This document shows, piece after piece, positions 24,680 to 32,977 of a stretch of 64,000 bases of DNA. The DNA comes from DASUPK01 sp963848955 (GTDB lineage Bacteria; Actinomycetota; Thermoleophilia; Solirubrobacterales; 70-9), in assembly GCA_963848955.1 (NCBI GenBank), contig CAWKFQ010000001.1, forward strand, positions 17,162 through 81,161, read 5' to 3'. A program made the translations under genes and the position numbers. A model generated the notes under the pieces. The model searched no databases. It saw nothing but the letters and a program-made list of their open reading frames with translations, and had not been told where the DNA came from. Position 1 is the first letter of the stretch. The number at the start of each line of letters is the position of its first letter.

Positions 24680-25963
24680 ATGGGGAAAGTCGTCCAGCTC
24701 GACGGCCCCGACGGCAAGCCGCGCGGCAGCAGAGGGAGAAGAAGGCGCGGCCGGGGCGACAAGACTGCGCTCGTCCTCGGGGGCGGTGGGTTCACCGGCG
24801 GCGTCTACGAGATGGGCGCGCTGCGTGCGTTCGACCTGCTCGCCGTCAACCGCACGGTCAACGACTTCGACATCTACGTCGGCACCAGCGCCGGCGCCTT
24901 CGTGGCGAGCATGGTGGCCAACGGCATCACGCCTGAGGAGATGTTCCGGGTGCTCGACAAGGCCCTGCCGTCGCCGATCGAGAACGCCTCGCTGCGGACC
25001 CTGCTGCGTCCGAACTACAGGGGCTTTGCGACCCGGCTCGCGGTCCTCCCGCTCCGCGTCGCTGCGATGGCCCGCCGCCTCGCCGGGAACATCGGCGAGA
25101 TCTCCATGGTCGATGTCGTCATGGGGCTTGCCGAGGGCCTCCCGACCGGCGTCTACCACAACCGCGGCATCGAGCAGTACGTGCGCAACGTGCTCTCGGA
25201 TCCCGACCGGACCAACGACTTCCGTGAGCTCGACAGCGATCTGCGGATCGTCGCCACCGATCTGGACACCTGCGAGCGGATCGTCTTCGGCGATGGGGAG
25301 TGGGACAACGTCCCGGTCTCCCGCGCCGTGGCGGCCTCTGGGGCGCTGCCGATCGTCTACGAGCCCTACGAGATGCGGGGCAGGCAGTTGATCGACGGCG
25401 GGATCATCTCCACCACCAATGTCGACGTCGCCGTCGAGGCGGGCGCCAAGTTCATCGTCGTGGTCAACCCGCTGGTCCCCTACGTGAACGACTTCGAGGA
25501 CCGCATCCCTACCGTCTTCGGCTCCCGGGTCCGGCGCGTCTCGGACATGGGGATGCCCGCGATCGGCAACCAGGCGTTCCGCCTGCTCGCCCACGCCCGG
25601 CTGCACATGGCCGTGCAGTCATGGAAAGAGCGCTTCCCCGACGTCGACATAATCCTCATCGAGCCCGAGTTCGACGACGAGCTGATGTTCGGGACCTCGA
25701 TCCTCGACTACTCGAACCGCCTGCAGATCGCGAAGCACGGTTTCGAGTCCGTGACAGTGGCCCTGGCGCGCGATTACCAGCGCTACAAGGAGATCGCCGC
25801 GCGCCATGGGATCGAGATCTCGGCTCGCCGCGTGCGGCGGGTGCTGGACACCGTCGAGGAGGAAGAAAAGGGGATGTCGGCCTGGCGCCGGGTCCTCGAG
25901 CAGACGACGGGCGCGCTGCTGCGCCAGTCAGGTGAGCGCGAGGCGGCGGAGTCGGGCAAGTAG
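24680..25963 (+). CDS. Patatin-like phospholipase
   Basis: This 427-residue protein has a basic N-terminal segment, then the patatin core: oxyanion loop GGGGFTGGVYEMGAL, nucleophile Ser in YVGTSAGAFVAS (GxSxG), and the Asp of LIDGGIIST. Patatins hydrolyse acyl chains from membrane lipids through a Ser-Asp dyad. Beyond residue about 300 a long C-terminal extension is mostly helical. There is no signal peptide, so it is probably cytoplasmic or membrane-associated. It is a single gene divergent from dacB. Confidence 0.92.
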   Translation: MGKVVQLDGPDGKPRGSRGRRRRGRGDKTALVLGGGGFTGGVYEMGALRAFDLLAVNRTVNDFDIYVGTSAGAFVASMVANGITPEEMFRVLDKALPSPIENASLRTLLRPNYRGFATRLAVLPLRVAAMARRLAGNIGEISMVDVVMGLAEGLPTGVYHNRGIEQYVRNVLSDPDRTNDFRELDSDLRIVATDLDTCERIVFGDGEWDNVPVSRAVAASGALPIVYEPYEMRGRQLIDGGIISTTNVDVAVEAGAKFIVVVNPLVPYVNDFEDRIPTVFGSRVRRVSDMGMPAIGNQAFRLLAHARLHMAVQSWKERFPDVDIILIEPEFDDELMFGTSILDYSNRLQIAKHGFESVTVALARDYQRYKEIAARHGIEISARRVRRVLDTVEEEEKGMSAWRRVLEQTTGALLRQSGEREAAESGK

Positions 25964-25977
25964 CGCGCAGGCGCGAT

Positions 25978-26721
25978 TCAGCGACGGTGGACGTCGCGGG
26001 CCGTCGCCTGATCCCGCGGCTTGATCGCCAGGTAGTCGATGTCGACGTGCGAGGGCCTGGTCACGACATAGGCGATCGCGTCTGCCACGTCCTCGCCTGT
26101 CAGGGGCGTGACCCCCTGGTAGACGGCATCGGCCTTCTGACGGTCCCCGCCGAAGCGGACCAGGGAGAACTCTGTCTCCACCAGACCCGGAGCGATCTCC
26201 GTGACGCGGATCGGTTTTCCGAGAAGCTCCAGCCGAAGGGTCTGGGCGAGGGCGTGAGCCGCGTGTTTCGCGGCGGTGTAGCCGCCGCCGCTCGGGTACA
26301 CCTCGACCCCGGCGACTGAGCCCATCACGACGATGTGGGCGTCCCCGCTTCGCTCCAGCGCCGGCATCAGCGCCTTGGTCACCCGCATCACGCCCATGAC
26401 GTTGGTCTCATACATGCCGTGCCAGTTCTGCTCGTCGGCCTCCGCGACCGGCTCGAGCCCGAGCGCACCGCCGGCGTTGTTGACCAGGACCGAAAGCTCG
26501 GGCAGTGCCTCAGCCAGCTCGGCGACGGAGTCCGGGTCGGTCACGTCGAGGCGAATCGCGCTGCCGCCAACGTCGCCTGCGATCTCCTCGAGCCGCTCGA
26601 GGCGTCTGGCGGCGCCTACCACCTCGAATCCGGCCGCCGCGAGCGCGCGAACAGTCGCCGCCCCGATTCCGCTGCTCGCCCCCGTCACCAGGGCAACCCG
26701 CTTCTCGCTCATCGCAGTCAC
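25978..26721 (-). CDS. Short-chain dehydrogenase/reductase
   Basis: The 247-residue classical SDR shows the nucleotide-binding TGASSGIG near residue 15, NNAG near 86, the catalytic Ser in MGSVAG and the YTAAK catalytic pair near 152. The GAARRLERLE segment after beta-2 suggests NADP use. The closest general type is the serine/3-hydroxy-acid dehydrogenase (YdfG-like) group, but the substrate cannot be told. It is the last gene of a reverse unit with glycerate kinase and acyl-CoA ligase. Confidence 0.9.
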   Translation of the reverse strand: MTAMSEKRVALVTGASSGIGAATVRALAAAGFEVVGAARRLERLEEIAGDVGGSAIRLDVTDPDSVAELAEALPELSVLVNNAGGALGLEPVAEADEQNWHGMYETNVMGVMRVTKALMPALERSGDAHIVVMGSVAGVEVYPSGGGYTAAKHAAHALAQTLRLELLGKPIRVTEIAPGLVETEFSLVRFGGDRQKADAVYQGVTPLTGEDVADAIAYVVTRPSHVDIDYLAIKPRDQATARDVHRR

Positions 26722-26740
26722 GCTACAGAGCCCTTGCGGT

Positions 26741-27716
26741 TCAGCGTGAGGCGCTCGCGGCGATCCGCTCAGCCGCCCCGCTGATCGACTCGAGGCTCCC
26801 AGCCGCCGCGAGAGTCGCGAAACCGAACCAGGCCTCGTCCTCTGGATCGAGGGCGATCTCTCCGGCGATCACGTGGCATGGCACCCGCGAGGCGCGACAC
26901 CGGCGTGCGATCTGCCCGGTCAGCTTTCCCTCGCGGCTCTGGCCGTCGAGCCGGCCCTCGCCGGTGATCACCGCGTCCGCCTGCTCCAGGCGCCGGTCGA
27001 AGCCGACCACCCCGAGCACGAGCGCCGCCCCCAGGACCAGATGAGCGCCGAAGACCGCCCAGAGCGCTCCGGAGACGCCACCGGCTGCACCCGTCATCGC
27101 ACGGCCGCGAGGGTCGCGGGGCAACGCGCCGGCCTCGGCGATCAGGCGCGCACTCAGCCTCTCGACCTGCTCGGGCGAGGCACCCTTCTGGGGCGCAAAC
27201 ACCTCCGCCGCCCGCTCGAAGGGGACCGAGGTGTCGCAGAGGACCTCGAGCCGGGCGTCGCGCAGGCCACCGGCCTGCTCGATCGCATCGATCGCGCCGC
27301 GACCCCCGTCGGTCGTCGCGCTGCCGCCGGCGGCGACCAGGATCCGGCGAGCCCCCTGCCCGGCTGCCGCCGCGATCAGCTCGCCGGTTCCGGCACTCGA
27401 AGCCCGCTCGGGGTCACGCTCCTCCGGATCCAGGAGGTTGAGCCCCGACGCGGCGGCGACCTCGACGACCGCCTCCGTGCCGTCCCGAACCACCGCATAG
27501 CTCGCCTCGATCGGGCGACCCAGCGGATCGTGAGCCTCGGCCTGCCGGCGCTCGCCTCCCAGGGCGTCGAGGAGGATCTCGGCCGTGCCCTCGCCCCCGT
27601 CCGCGGCAGGGCAGAGATCGGGGATCGCACCGGCGGTCTCCACTCCACGGCCGATCGCCTCGGCGACCTGCCGGGCGCCCAGGGTTCCCTTGAAGGAATC
27701 CGGCGCTGCGAGGAAC
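26741..27716 (-). CDS. Glycerate kinase (GarK/GlxK family), no canonical start codon
   Basis: The protein has the glycerate-kinase layout: APDSFKGTL near the N-terminus, PAADGGEGTAE, GGSATTDGGRGA, CDTSVPF, and DAVITGEGRLDGQSREGK near the end. It phosphorylates glycerate in glyoxylate metabolism. Coding similarity extends back to the base after the acyl-CoA ligase stop, where the frame reads RFLAAPDSFKG. No ATG, GTG or TTG lies between an upstream in-frame TGA and this point. The first usable GTG (27,643) would remove the conserved N-terminus, so a base was probably lost or altered at the start. Confidence 0.85.
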
Positions 27717-29535
27717 CTAGGCGTAGAGGGCGTCGACTTCCTTCTCGTGCTTCTGGGCGACGACGTTGCGCTTCACCTTCAGGGTCGGCGTCAGCTCGCC
27801 GGTCTCCTGCGAGAGGTCATGAGGGAGGATCTCGAACTTCTTCACCTGCTCGACGCGCGCGAACTTCTCGTTGACCTTGTCGAGGTGCTCCTGGATCAGC
27901 TGCCGCATTCCCTCCTGCTGCGCGAGCTGGGAGGGATCGGCGGGCCAGCCCTTCTCCTCAGCGAGCTTCGCGCATTCCTCCATGTCGAGGGTGATCAGCG
28001 CGACCAGGTAAGGACGCCGGTCGCCGATGACGACGCACTGGGAGACGTATGGGCTCTGCTTGATCTCCGCCTCGAGGTTCGCGGGCGTGATGTTCTTGCC
28101 ACCCGCGGTGATGATGATGTCCTTCTTGCGGCCGGTGATCGAGAGGTAGCCGTCCTCGTCGAGCTCGCCGATGTCGCCGGTGTGCAGCCAGCCGTCCTCG
28201 AGCGTCTCGCGCGTGGCCTCCTCGTTCTTGTAGTAGCCCTGGAACACGTTCGGGCCCCGAACGAGGATCTCGCCGTCGTCGGCGATCCTGATCTCGCATC
28301 CTTTGAACGCCTTTCCGACTTTGCCGATCTTGAACGCGTCCGGCCTGGCGACCGTCGCGGCGGTCGACGTCTCGGTCATCCCCCAGCCCTCGAGGACGAG
28401 TACGCCGGCCGCGTCGAAGAATCGCAGGATCTCCGGGTTGATCGGGGCGGCGCCGGTCACGCAGTTCTTGATCCGGCCACCGAATAGGGCCCTGATCTTG
28501 GAGAGCACCTGCTTGTCCGCAATCTCGTACTGCTTGCTCAACAGCCAGCCGATCGGCTTGCCTGATCGCTCGCGCTCCCGGACCTTCTTGCCGACGCCGA
28601 TTGCCCAATTGAAGACGAGCTTCTTGAGTCCGCCGGACTTTTCGACCTCGCTGGTCGCGGCGGTGTAGATCTTCTCGAAGATGCGGGGGACGGACGGGAA
28701 GTAGTCGGGCTTCACCTCGACCAGGTTGGGCACGATCTTCAGCGGGTCCCGCTCCCAGTAGGCGATGTTGCCACCGAGGTCGAAGCTGAGGAACTGGATC
28801 AGCAGTGCGAAGGAGTGCGCGAGGGGGAGGAAGAGGTAGGTCGTCGAGTCGCGGTCCAGGACGCTCTCTTCGAGGGCCATGGAGACCATCGAGCGATAGT
28901 TGCCGTGCGAGATCACGCAGCCCTTGGGCGGGCCGGTGGTGCCCGAGGTGTAGATGAAGGTGCAGATGTCGTCGGGGGTGACCGACTGCCAGCGCTGCTC
29001 CCACTCCGAGTCGGACCGGCCGCTGCCCGCCTCGATCAGCTCGTCCATCGAGATCGCGTTGCCGCCGGAGCCCTCCATGCGGATCACGTGCTCGAGCTTC
29101 GGCGCGCGGTCGCGGACCTGATCGATCTTCGCGAGCTGCTCGTCGTCCTCGACGACGACGGCCTTCGCGTCGGAATTCTCGAGCACGTACTGGCACTCGT
29201 CGGGCGAGTTCGTCTGGTAGATCGGAACGACGACGGCGCCCACGCTGAGTGCCGCGAAATCGAAGTAGGTCCACTCGGGCCGCGTGTTGGCCAGGATCGA
29301 GACCTTGTCGCCCTTCTCTATGCCGAGCTCGAGCAGGCCGAGCGCCAGACGGCGGACGATGTCGCCGACCTCGCGGTAGGTCTTCGAAACCCATTGTCCG
29401 GTGGGCGTCCTTGTAGGTAACCGCCCGCAGGTCGGCGTGGCGCTCAGCCGCGAGCGGCGCGAGGTCCGCGACTGTCTTGCTGTGGGTCGTTGACTCGGCG
29501 GGCAGCCCCGGGGCCGCAGCCGTTGCGGTCTCCAT
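27717..29535 (-). CDS. Long-chain acyl-CoA synthetase (AMP-forming, one frame break)
   Basis: The roughly 605-residue enzyme activates fatty acids to acyl-CoA. The AMP-binding motif is TFIYTSGTTGPPKGC. WGMTETS, WLHTGDIGELDEDG and GRKKDIIITAGGKNI follow as in FadD/FAA enzymes of the AMP-binding PF00501 family. The first 50 residues lie in another frame from the rest; the break is near 29,400 (TYKD versus WVSKTYREVGD). Glycerate kinase and an SDR follow on the same strand. Whether these share a pathway is not evident. Confidence 0.92.
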
Positions 29536-29614
29536 CAGGACCTGAGTCTATTAGGACTGGCTGGGCAGCCAGGGAGATCTCATGAAACGGGTTGCGCCGG
29601 CGCGCACCCTCCCA

Positions 29615-29791
29615 TCAAGCGGTTGCCTTCCTGGTCTGAGTCTGGAACGCCCGCAGCGATGACTCGAAGAGGGTCTTGTCGATTCGACCCTTGAGGACCG
29701 GCACGTTCATCTCGATGCACTTGGTGAGCACATCGCGACGCTTCATGTGCATCTCCTCGGCGAGCTCGGTGGGCGTCAGGTGAACGGACAT
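29615..29791 (-). CDS. IF2_N-like mini-protein
   Basis: This 58-residue protein (MSVHLTPTELAEEMHMKRRD and so on) resembles the small helical module found at the N-terminus of translation factor IF-2. It has a helix-turn-helix pattern TELAEEMHMKRRDVLTKCIE followed by MNVPVLKGRIDKTL, with nothing else attached. A GGAAAGGAG ribosome site nine bases before the ATG fixes the start; an upstream open frame of 22 codons is not supported. The function of such free-standing modules is unknown; nucleic-acid binding is a guess. Confidence 0.65.
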   Translation of the reverse strand: MSVHLTPTELAEEMHMKRRDVLTKCIEMNVPVLKGRIDKTLFESSLRAFQTQTRKATA

Positions 29792-29887
29792 GTAGGGCCA
29801 CTCCTTTCCTCGTAAACGCCGGAGAGGCATGTATATCGCTTCACGGCGACGTGTCAATCCTTTTCCCGGAAGTTGCGGGGGTTTCGA

Positions 29888-29932
29888 CCGGCTTCGCCTT
29901 CAGATCGCGGCCACGGGCGGCCGCTAGATCGG
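29888..29932. repeat. GC hairpin region (shared motif, copy B)
   Basis: CCGGCTTCGCC-T-TCAGATCG repeats the region after rplQ with one change. It is followed by GCGGCCACGGGCGGCCGC, a compact hairpin with GCGGCC/GGCCGC arms. It lies at the 3' end of the NIF3 gene. Confidence 0.6.
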
Positions 29933-30685
29933 GTTGGGGACGTCGATGAACTGGTGCTCGATCGAGAAGCGCTGGCCGACCAGCTCTCCGAGCCGGCGGA
30001 TCCCGAACGTCTCGGTCGCGTAGTGGCCGCCGGCAAGGAAGTGGACGCCGTACTCGCGCGCCTCGCCCATCACCGGTTCGCTGGGCTCGCCGGTGATCAG
30101 GGCGTCCAGTCCGAGTGGCCCCGCCTCGTGCAGGGCGAAGCCGCCTGAGCCGGTGACGATGCCGACCGTGGAGATCCGCTCGGGCCCGGCGTCGAAGACC
30201 AGCGGCTCGTGCCCGACGGCCTCCGTCAACCGGCGCCTCAGCTCGTCCAGGTCGATCGGCTCGCTCGTTCGCCCGATCAGCCCGATGGCCGACCCCTTGG
30301 CCTGGCCGAAGGGGCGCTCATCCGCCTCGAGATCGAGTTCGTCTCGCAGCAGCGCGTTGTTGCCGATCTCGGGGTGGGCGTCGAGGGGCAGGTGGTAGGC
30401 GGCAAGTGAGACGTCCGCGCAGAGCAGGGCCCGCAGGCGGGCGGCCATCGGCACCGACAGGGCTGAGAGCTGGTCGCCCCAGAGCAGGCCGTGGTGGGTG
30501 ATCACGAGCTCGGCCCCGGCTGCGACGGCACGCTCGAGCGTCTCCAGGTTCGCCGACACGCCCGTCGCCACCCTGCTCACCTCGGCGCGGCCCGGGACCT
30601 GCAGGCCGTTGGGGCCGTAGTCATCGAACGACCCGGAATCCAGGAGGTCGTCGCAGTAGCCGGTGATCTCATCTCGCTTCGCCAT
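29924..30685 (-). CDS. NIF3/DUF34 family metal-binding protein
   Basis: The 253-residue protein belongs to the NIF3-like (GTP cyclohydrolase I type 2 homolog) family with a di-metal site. Metal ligands are suggested by ELVITHHGLLWGD near residue 60, and HFLAGGHYATETFGIRRL near 210. The biochemical role of the family is unsettled. An ATG with GGAGGAG upstream was chosen; 20 upstream codons have no similarity. It is divergent from the DsbA-like gene. Confidence 0.88.
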   Translation of the reverse strand: MAKRDEITGYCDDLLDSGSFDDYGPNGLQVPGRAEVSRVATGVSANLETLERAVAAGAELVITHHGLLWGDQLSALSVPMAARLRALLCADVSLAAYHLPLDAHPEIGNNALLRDELDLEADERPFGQAKGSAIGLIGRTSEPIDLDELRRRLTEAVGHEPLVFDAGPERISTVGIVTGSGGFALHEAGPLGLDALITGEPSEPVMGEAREYGVHFLAGGHYATETFGIRRLGELVGQRFSIEHQFIDVPNPI

Positions 30686-30773
30686 AAAACGGGTTGCTCC
30701 TCCAGAGTGAAACGGGTGGCGCCTAGCGGCGCCCCCTCGCAACAACGGAGCACCCTCGCGTCACACATCTACC

Positions 30774-31496
30774 ATGGCGAGCCCCGTGAACGAGGATCAA
30801 TCACGCAGGCGCCCGCGGCTCATCGGGCTGCTCGTGCTGGCGCTCTGCGTCGGCCTGCTGGGTTTCGCGATCGTCAGCCTCTCGGTCGGCAGCGGCGGCG
30901 AGGAGAACGATGTCACGATCACCGGCGCCGAGGAGGTGCAGAGCCTGGTCGGCGGGATTCCGCAGGACGGGCCCAGGCTGGGCTCCATCGATGCACCCGT
31001 GACCGTCCAGCTGTTCAACGACCTCTCCTGCGATCCGTGCTCCGACTGGAACCGGGACGTCGTCGTCCCGCTGATCCAGGGCCCGGTCAGGAGCGGCGAC
31101 GTCCAGCTCGTCTACCACAACTTCCCGATGAGTCAGTCCGGTTTCTTCCTCGGAGCGTATGCCGCTGTCGCCGCGGCGAAGCAGGACTACGAGTGGCAGT
31201 TCATGCAGCTCTTCTTCGCCAACCAGGACGAGGCGAAGAAGCTGGGTGCCGATCAGGACTTCCTCGACGCCATCGCGCGGGGCGTCGGGGTCGTGAACTT
31301 CAACGTCGAGCAGTGGCAGCGCGACATGGAAGACGACGACATCCAGGCGACTCTCGATGCCGACGAGAAGATCACGGCCGAGCGCCGGCTGCCGGCCGAG
31401 CCCGCGGTGGTGGTCGGGGGGGCGAACGGGACCGAGCAGTTGATCCAGTCTCCCTCGCTGGCGGACGTCCAGGCCGCGATCGCCGAGGTCGGCTGA
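30774..31496 (+). CDS. Membrane-anchored DsbA-like thiol oxidoreductase
   Basis: This 240-residue protein has one N-terminal transmembrane anchor (residues 16-37) and a thioredoxin fold with active site C86-D-P-C89. LVYHNFPM and the cis-Pro region RLPAEPAVVV follow. Proteins of this kind form or shuffle disulfides outside the membrane. This suits an organism whose secreted proteins here contain paired cysteines. The following membrane-protein gene is 14 bases downstream. Confidence 0.9.
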   Translation: MASPVNEDQSRRRPRLIGLLVLALCVGLLGFAIVSLSVGSGGEENDVTITGAEEVQSLVGGIPQDGPRLGSIDAPVTVQLFNDLSCDPCSDWNRDVVVPLIQGPVRSGDVQLVYHNFPMSQSGFFLGAYAAVAAAKQDYEWQFMQLFFANQDEAKKLGADQDFLDAIARGVGVVNFNVEQWQRDMEDDDIQATLDADEKITAERRLPAEPAVVVGGANGTEQLIQSPSLADVQAAIAEVG

Positions 31497-31510
31497 GCGA
31501 TCGGCACGGG

Positions 31511-32029
31511 ATGACGCGCAAGCGCGCGCTGATCGCGTCTGCTGCCGCCACCCTGACGATCGGTGCCGTACTGGTCGTCCTGGACATCCGGATGATGGAC
31601 GCCGGGGGGCCAGGCATCGTCGGCTTCGAATTGGCCGGCAGCCAGGACCGGGCCGCCGAGATCCTGGCCGATTGGGGGAACGACGGGATCGATGCCGCCA
31701 GGGCCTCGCTCTGGATCGACTACGCCTACATCCTCGCCTACGGCGCCTTCCTGATCCTCGCCGCGTGGGCGACCCGCGACCTCGCCGAGGCCCGCGGCTG
31801 GCGGCGGATGGCCGCGTTCGGCACACCCGTCATGATCGCCGCCGCCGCCGCCGCTGTCTTCGACGCGGTCGAGGACGTTGGACTGCTGCTCGCGGTCGAC
31901 CGACACGGCGGGGACTTCGCCCCGAGGCTGGCGCAGGTTTGTGCTTCGCTCAAGTTCGGGCTGCTCGCGGTGACGATCGTCTACCTCCTGGTCGGCCTCC
32001 TGCTTCGGTTTCGGACTCGATCCGCCTGA
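31511..32029 (+). CDS. Four-TM membrane protein, unknown
   Basis: The 172-residue protein has four hydrophobic segments: residues 8-25, the YAYILAYGAFLILAAW region, FGTPVMIAAAAAAVFDAVED and a C-terminal VTIVYLLVGLLL. Charged residues within the helices (WIDYAYIL, DAVEDVG) could form a site. I do not recognise the family. It probably shares a transcript with the DsbA-like gene. A small GAGGC-GGG-GCCTC hairpin follows it at about 32,040. Confidence 0.7.
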   Translation: MTRKRALIASAAATLTIGAVLVVLDIRMMDAGGPGIVGFELAGSQDRAAEILADWGNDGIDAARASLWIDYAYILAYGAFLILAAWATRDLAEARGWRRMAAFGTPVMIAAAAAAVFDAVEDVGLLLAVDRHGGDFAPRLAQVCASLKFGLLAVTIVYLLVGLLLRFRTRSA

Positions 32030-32177
32030 GTGTTCCCCTGAGGCGGGGCCTCCCGGGCGGAGTATCCTTGCCGCGGGTTATCGAATGGTTGTGGGGCACG
32101 ATCAGAGGTGGCTTGGCTCGTCCTCTCCGGTGCGTCTCGAGCCGGGTCGTCATCGCTCGCCGAAGGACGGCGTCTGT

Positions 32178-32777
32178 GTGGTGGAGCTGGCCTCGATGAT
32201 CGGTGGTGAGAAGTTCACCGACCGCCCCAATTGCGTCTGCCCGGTCATCGGCTCATTCCTCCGCAGCTGGAACGACCGGGCCGGATACGCCGATCGCCAG
32301 CGGCTTCATCAGTACGCCTCCCGGGTCGTCGGTACGGGTGGATACCGGCGGATCAGCAAGATACGCCGCGACCTCTGCCTGAGCTACGCCGGGGCGGACC
32401 TCGACCGCGGGCCGCTCCGGCGCGCCGTCGTTCGGCTGCGGATGCGGGGTCGGATCGCCTGGGCGGTGGGCATCTTTCCCTCCATCTGGCTGAAGGAGGG
32501 AGCCGGCGCCTACGCGGCGCACAATGCCTTCGCGCGGGGCGAAAGCAATGACGCCTTCGCCCTGCTCGACCGGCTGCTGGAGCTCGGCTCATCCCCAGCG
32601 TCGCCGCCGAACGGCAATGGCAACGGCAACGGCCACCGCGCGGACGAGCTCGCGATCCGGGCGACGATCGCCGCCCGCGCTAGAAGCCGCGCCGCTCGCG
32701 GATCCGGTTCAGCGAGCGTCGCAGCTGGGGATCGCCGCCACGATCGGCAAGCTGAGCAGCCACGCGCAAGTTCCTGA
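32178..32777 (+). CDS. Conserved actinobacterial hypothetical protein
   Basis: From a GTG start the protein reads VVELASMIGGEKFTDRP, then CVCPVIGSFLRSWND, LHQYASRVVGTGG and RRDLCLSYAG. I recall similar sequences only from uncharacterised actinobacterial proteins. An Asn/Gly repeat (NGNGNGNGH) lies near the C-terminus. The frame stays open for 98 bases over the convergent neighbour, so the true end may be earlier. Upstream, 32,030-32,177 holds 148 bases with no gene and no riboswitch I could name. Confidence 0.55.
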   Translation: MVELASMIGGEKFTDRPNCVCPVIGSFLRSWNDRAGYADRQRLHQYASRVVGTGGYRRISKIRRDLCLSYAGADLDRGPLRRAVVRLRMRGRIAWAVGIFPSIWLKEGAGAYAAHNAFARGESNDAFALLDRLLELGSSPASPPNGNGNGNGHRADELAIRATIAARARSRAARGSGSASVAAGDRRHDRQAEQPRASS

Positions 32778-32931
32778 AGGTGAAGATCGCGGCCAGGGCG
32801 CCGACGACCGCGCTCAGGGCTGCGACCTGGCCCGGCGGGATCGTCGCCAGCACGACGAAGAACAGGTAGAGCACCACCGTGCCGATCACGCCGACCCAGA
32901 ACGAAAGACGGAGGCGTCTGATCACTCCCAT
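32680..32931 (-). CDS. Small two-TM membrane protein
   Basis: This 83-residue protein starts MGVIRRLRLSFWVGVIG. It has two hydrophobic helices (FWVGVIGTVVLYLFFVVLA and VAALSAVVGALAAIFTF) and a basic C-terminal tail with RRSLNRIRERRGF. A TTG eight codons upstream is the alternative start. The family is unknown. It is not obviously related to the pair at 18.9-19.5 kb, because it lacks the PNR end. Confidence 0.65.
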   Translation of the reverse strand: MGVIRRLRLSFWVGVIGTVVLYLFFVVLATIPPGQVAALSAVVGALAAIFTFRNLRVAAQLADRGGDPQLRRSLNRIRERRGF

Positions 32932-32977
32932 GAGACCGGGATCCAGCCTACCCAACGGGAACTGAAGCGCAAGCCGG

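Noticed and set aside
32030..32177. A riboswitch upstream of the conserved hypothetical gene
   Set aside because: The 148-base leader is GC-rich and can fold, but I could not match the conserved core of any riboswitch class I know.
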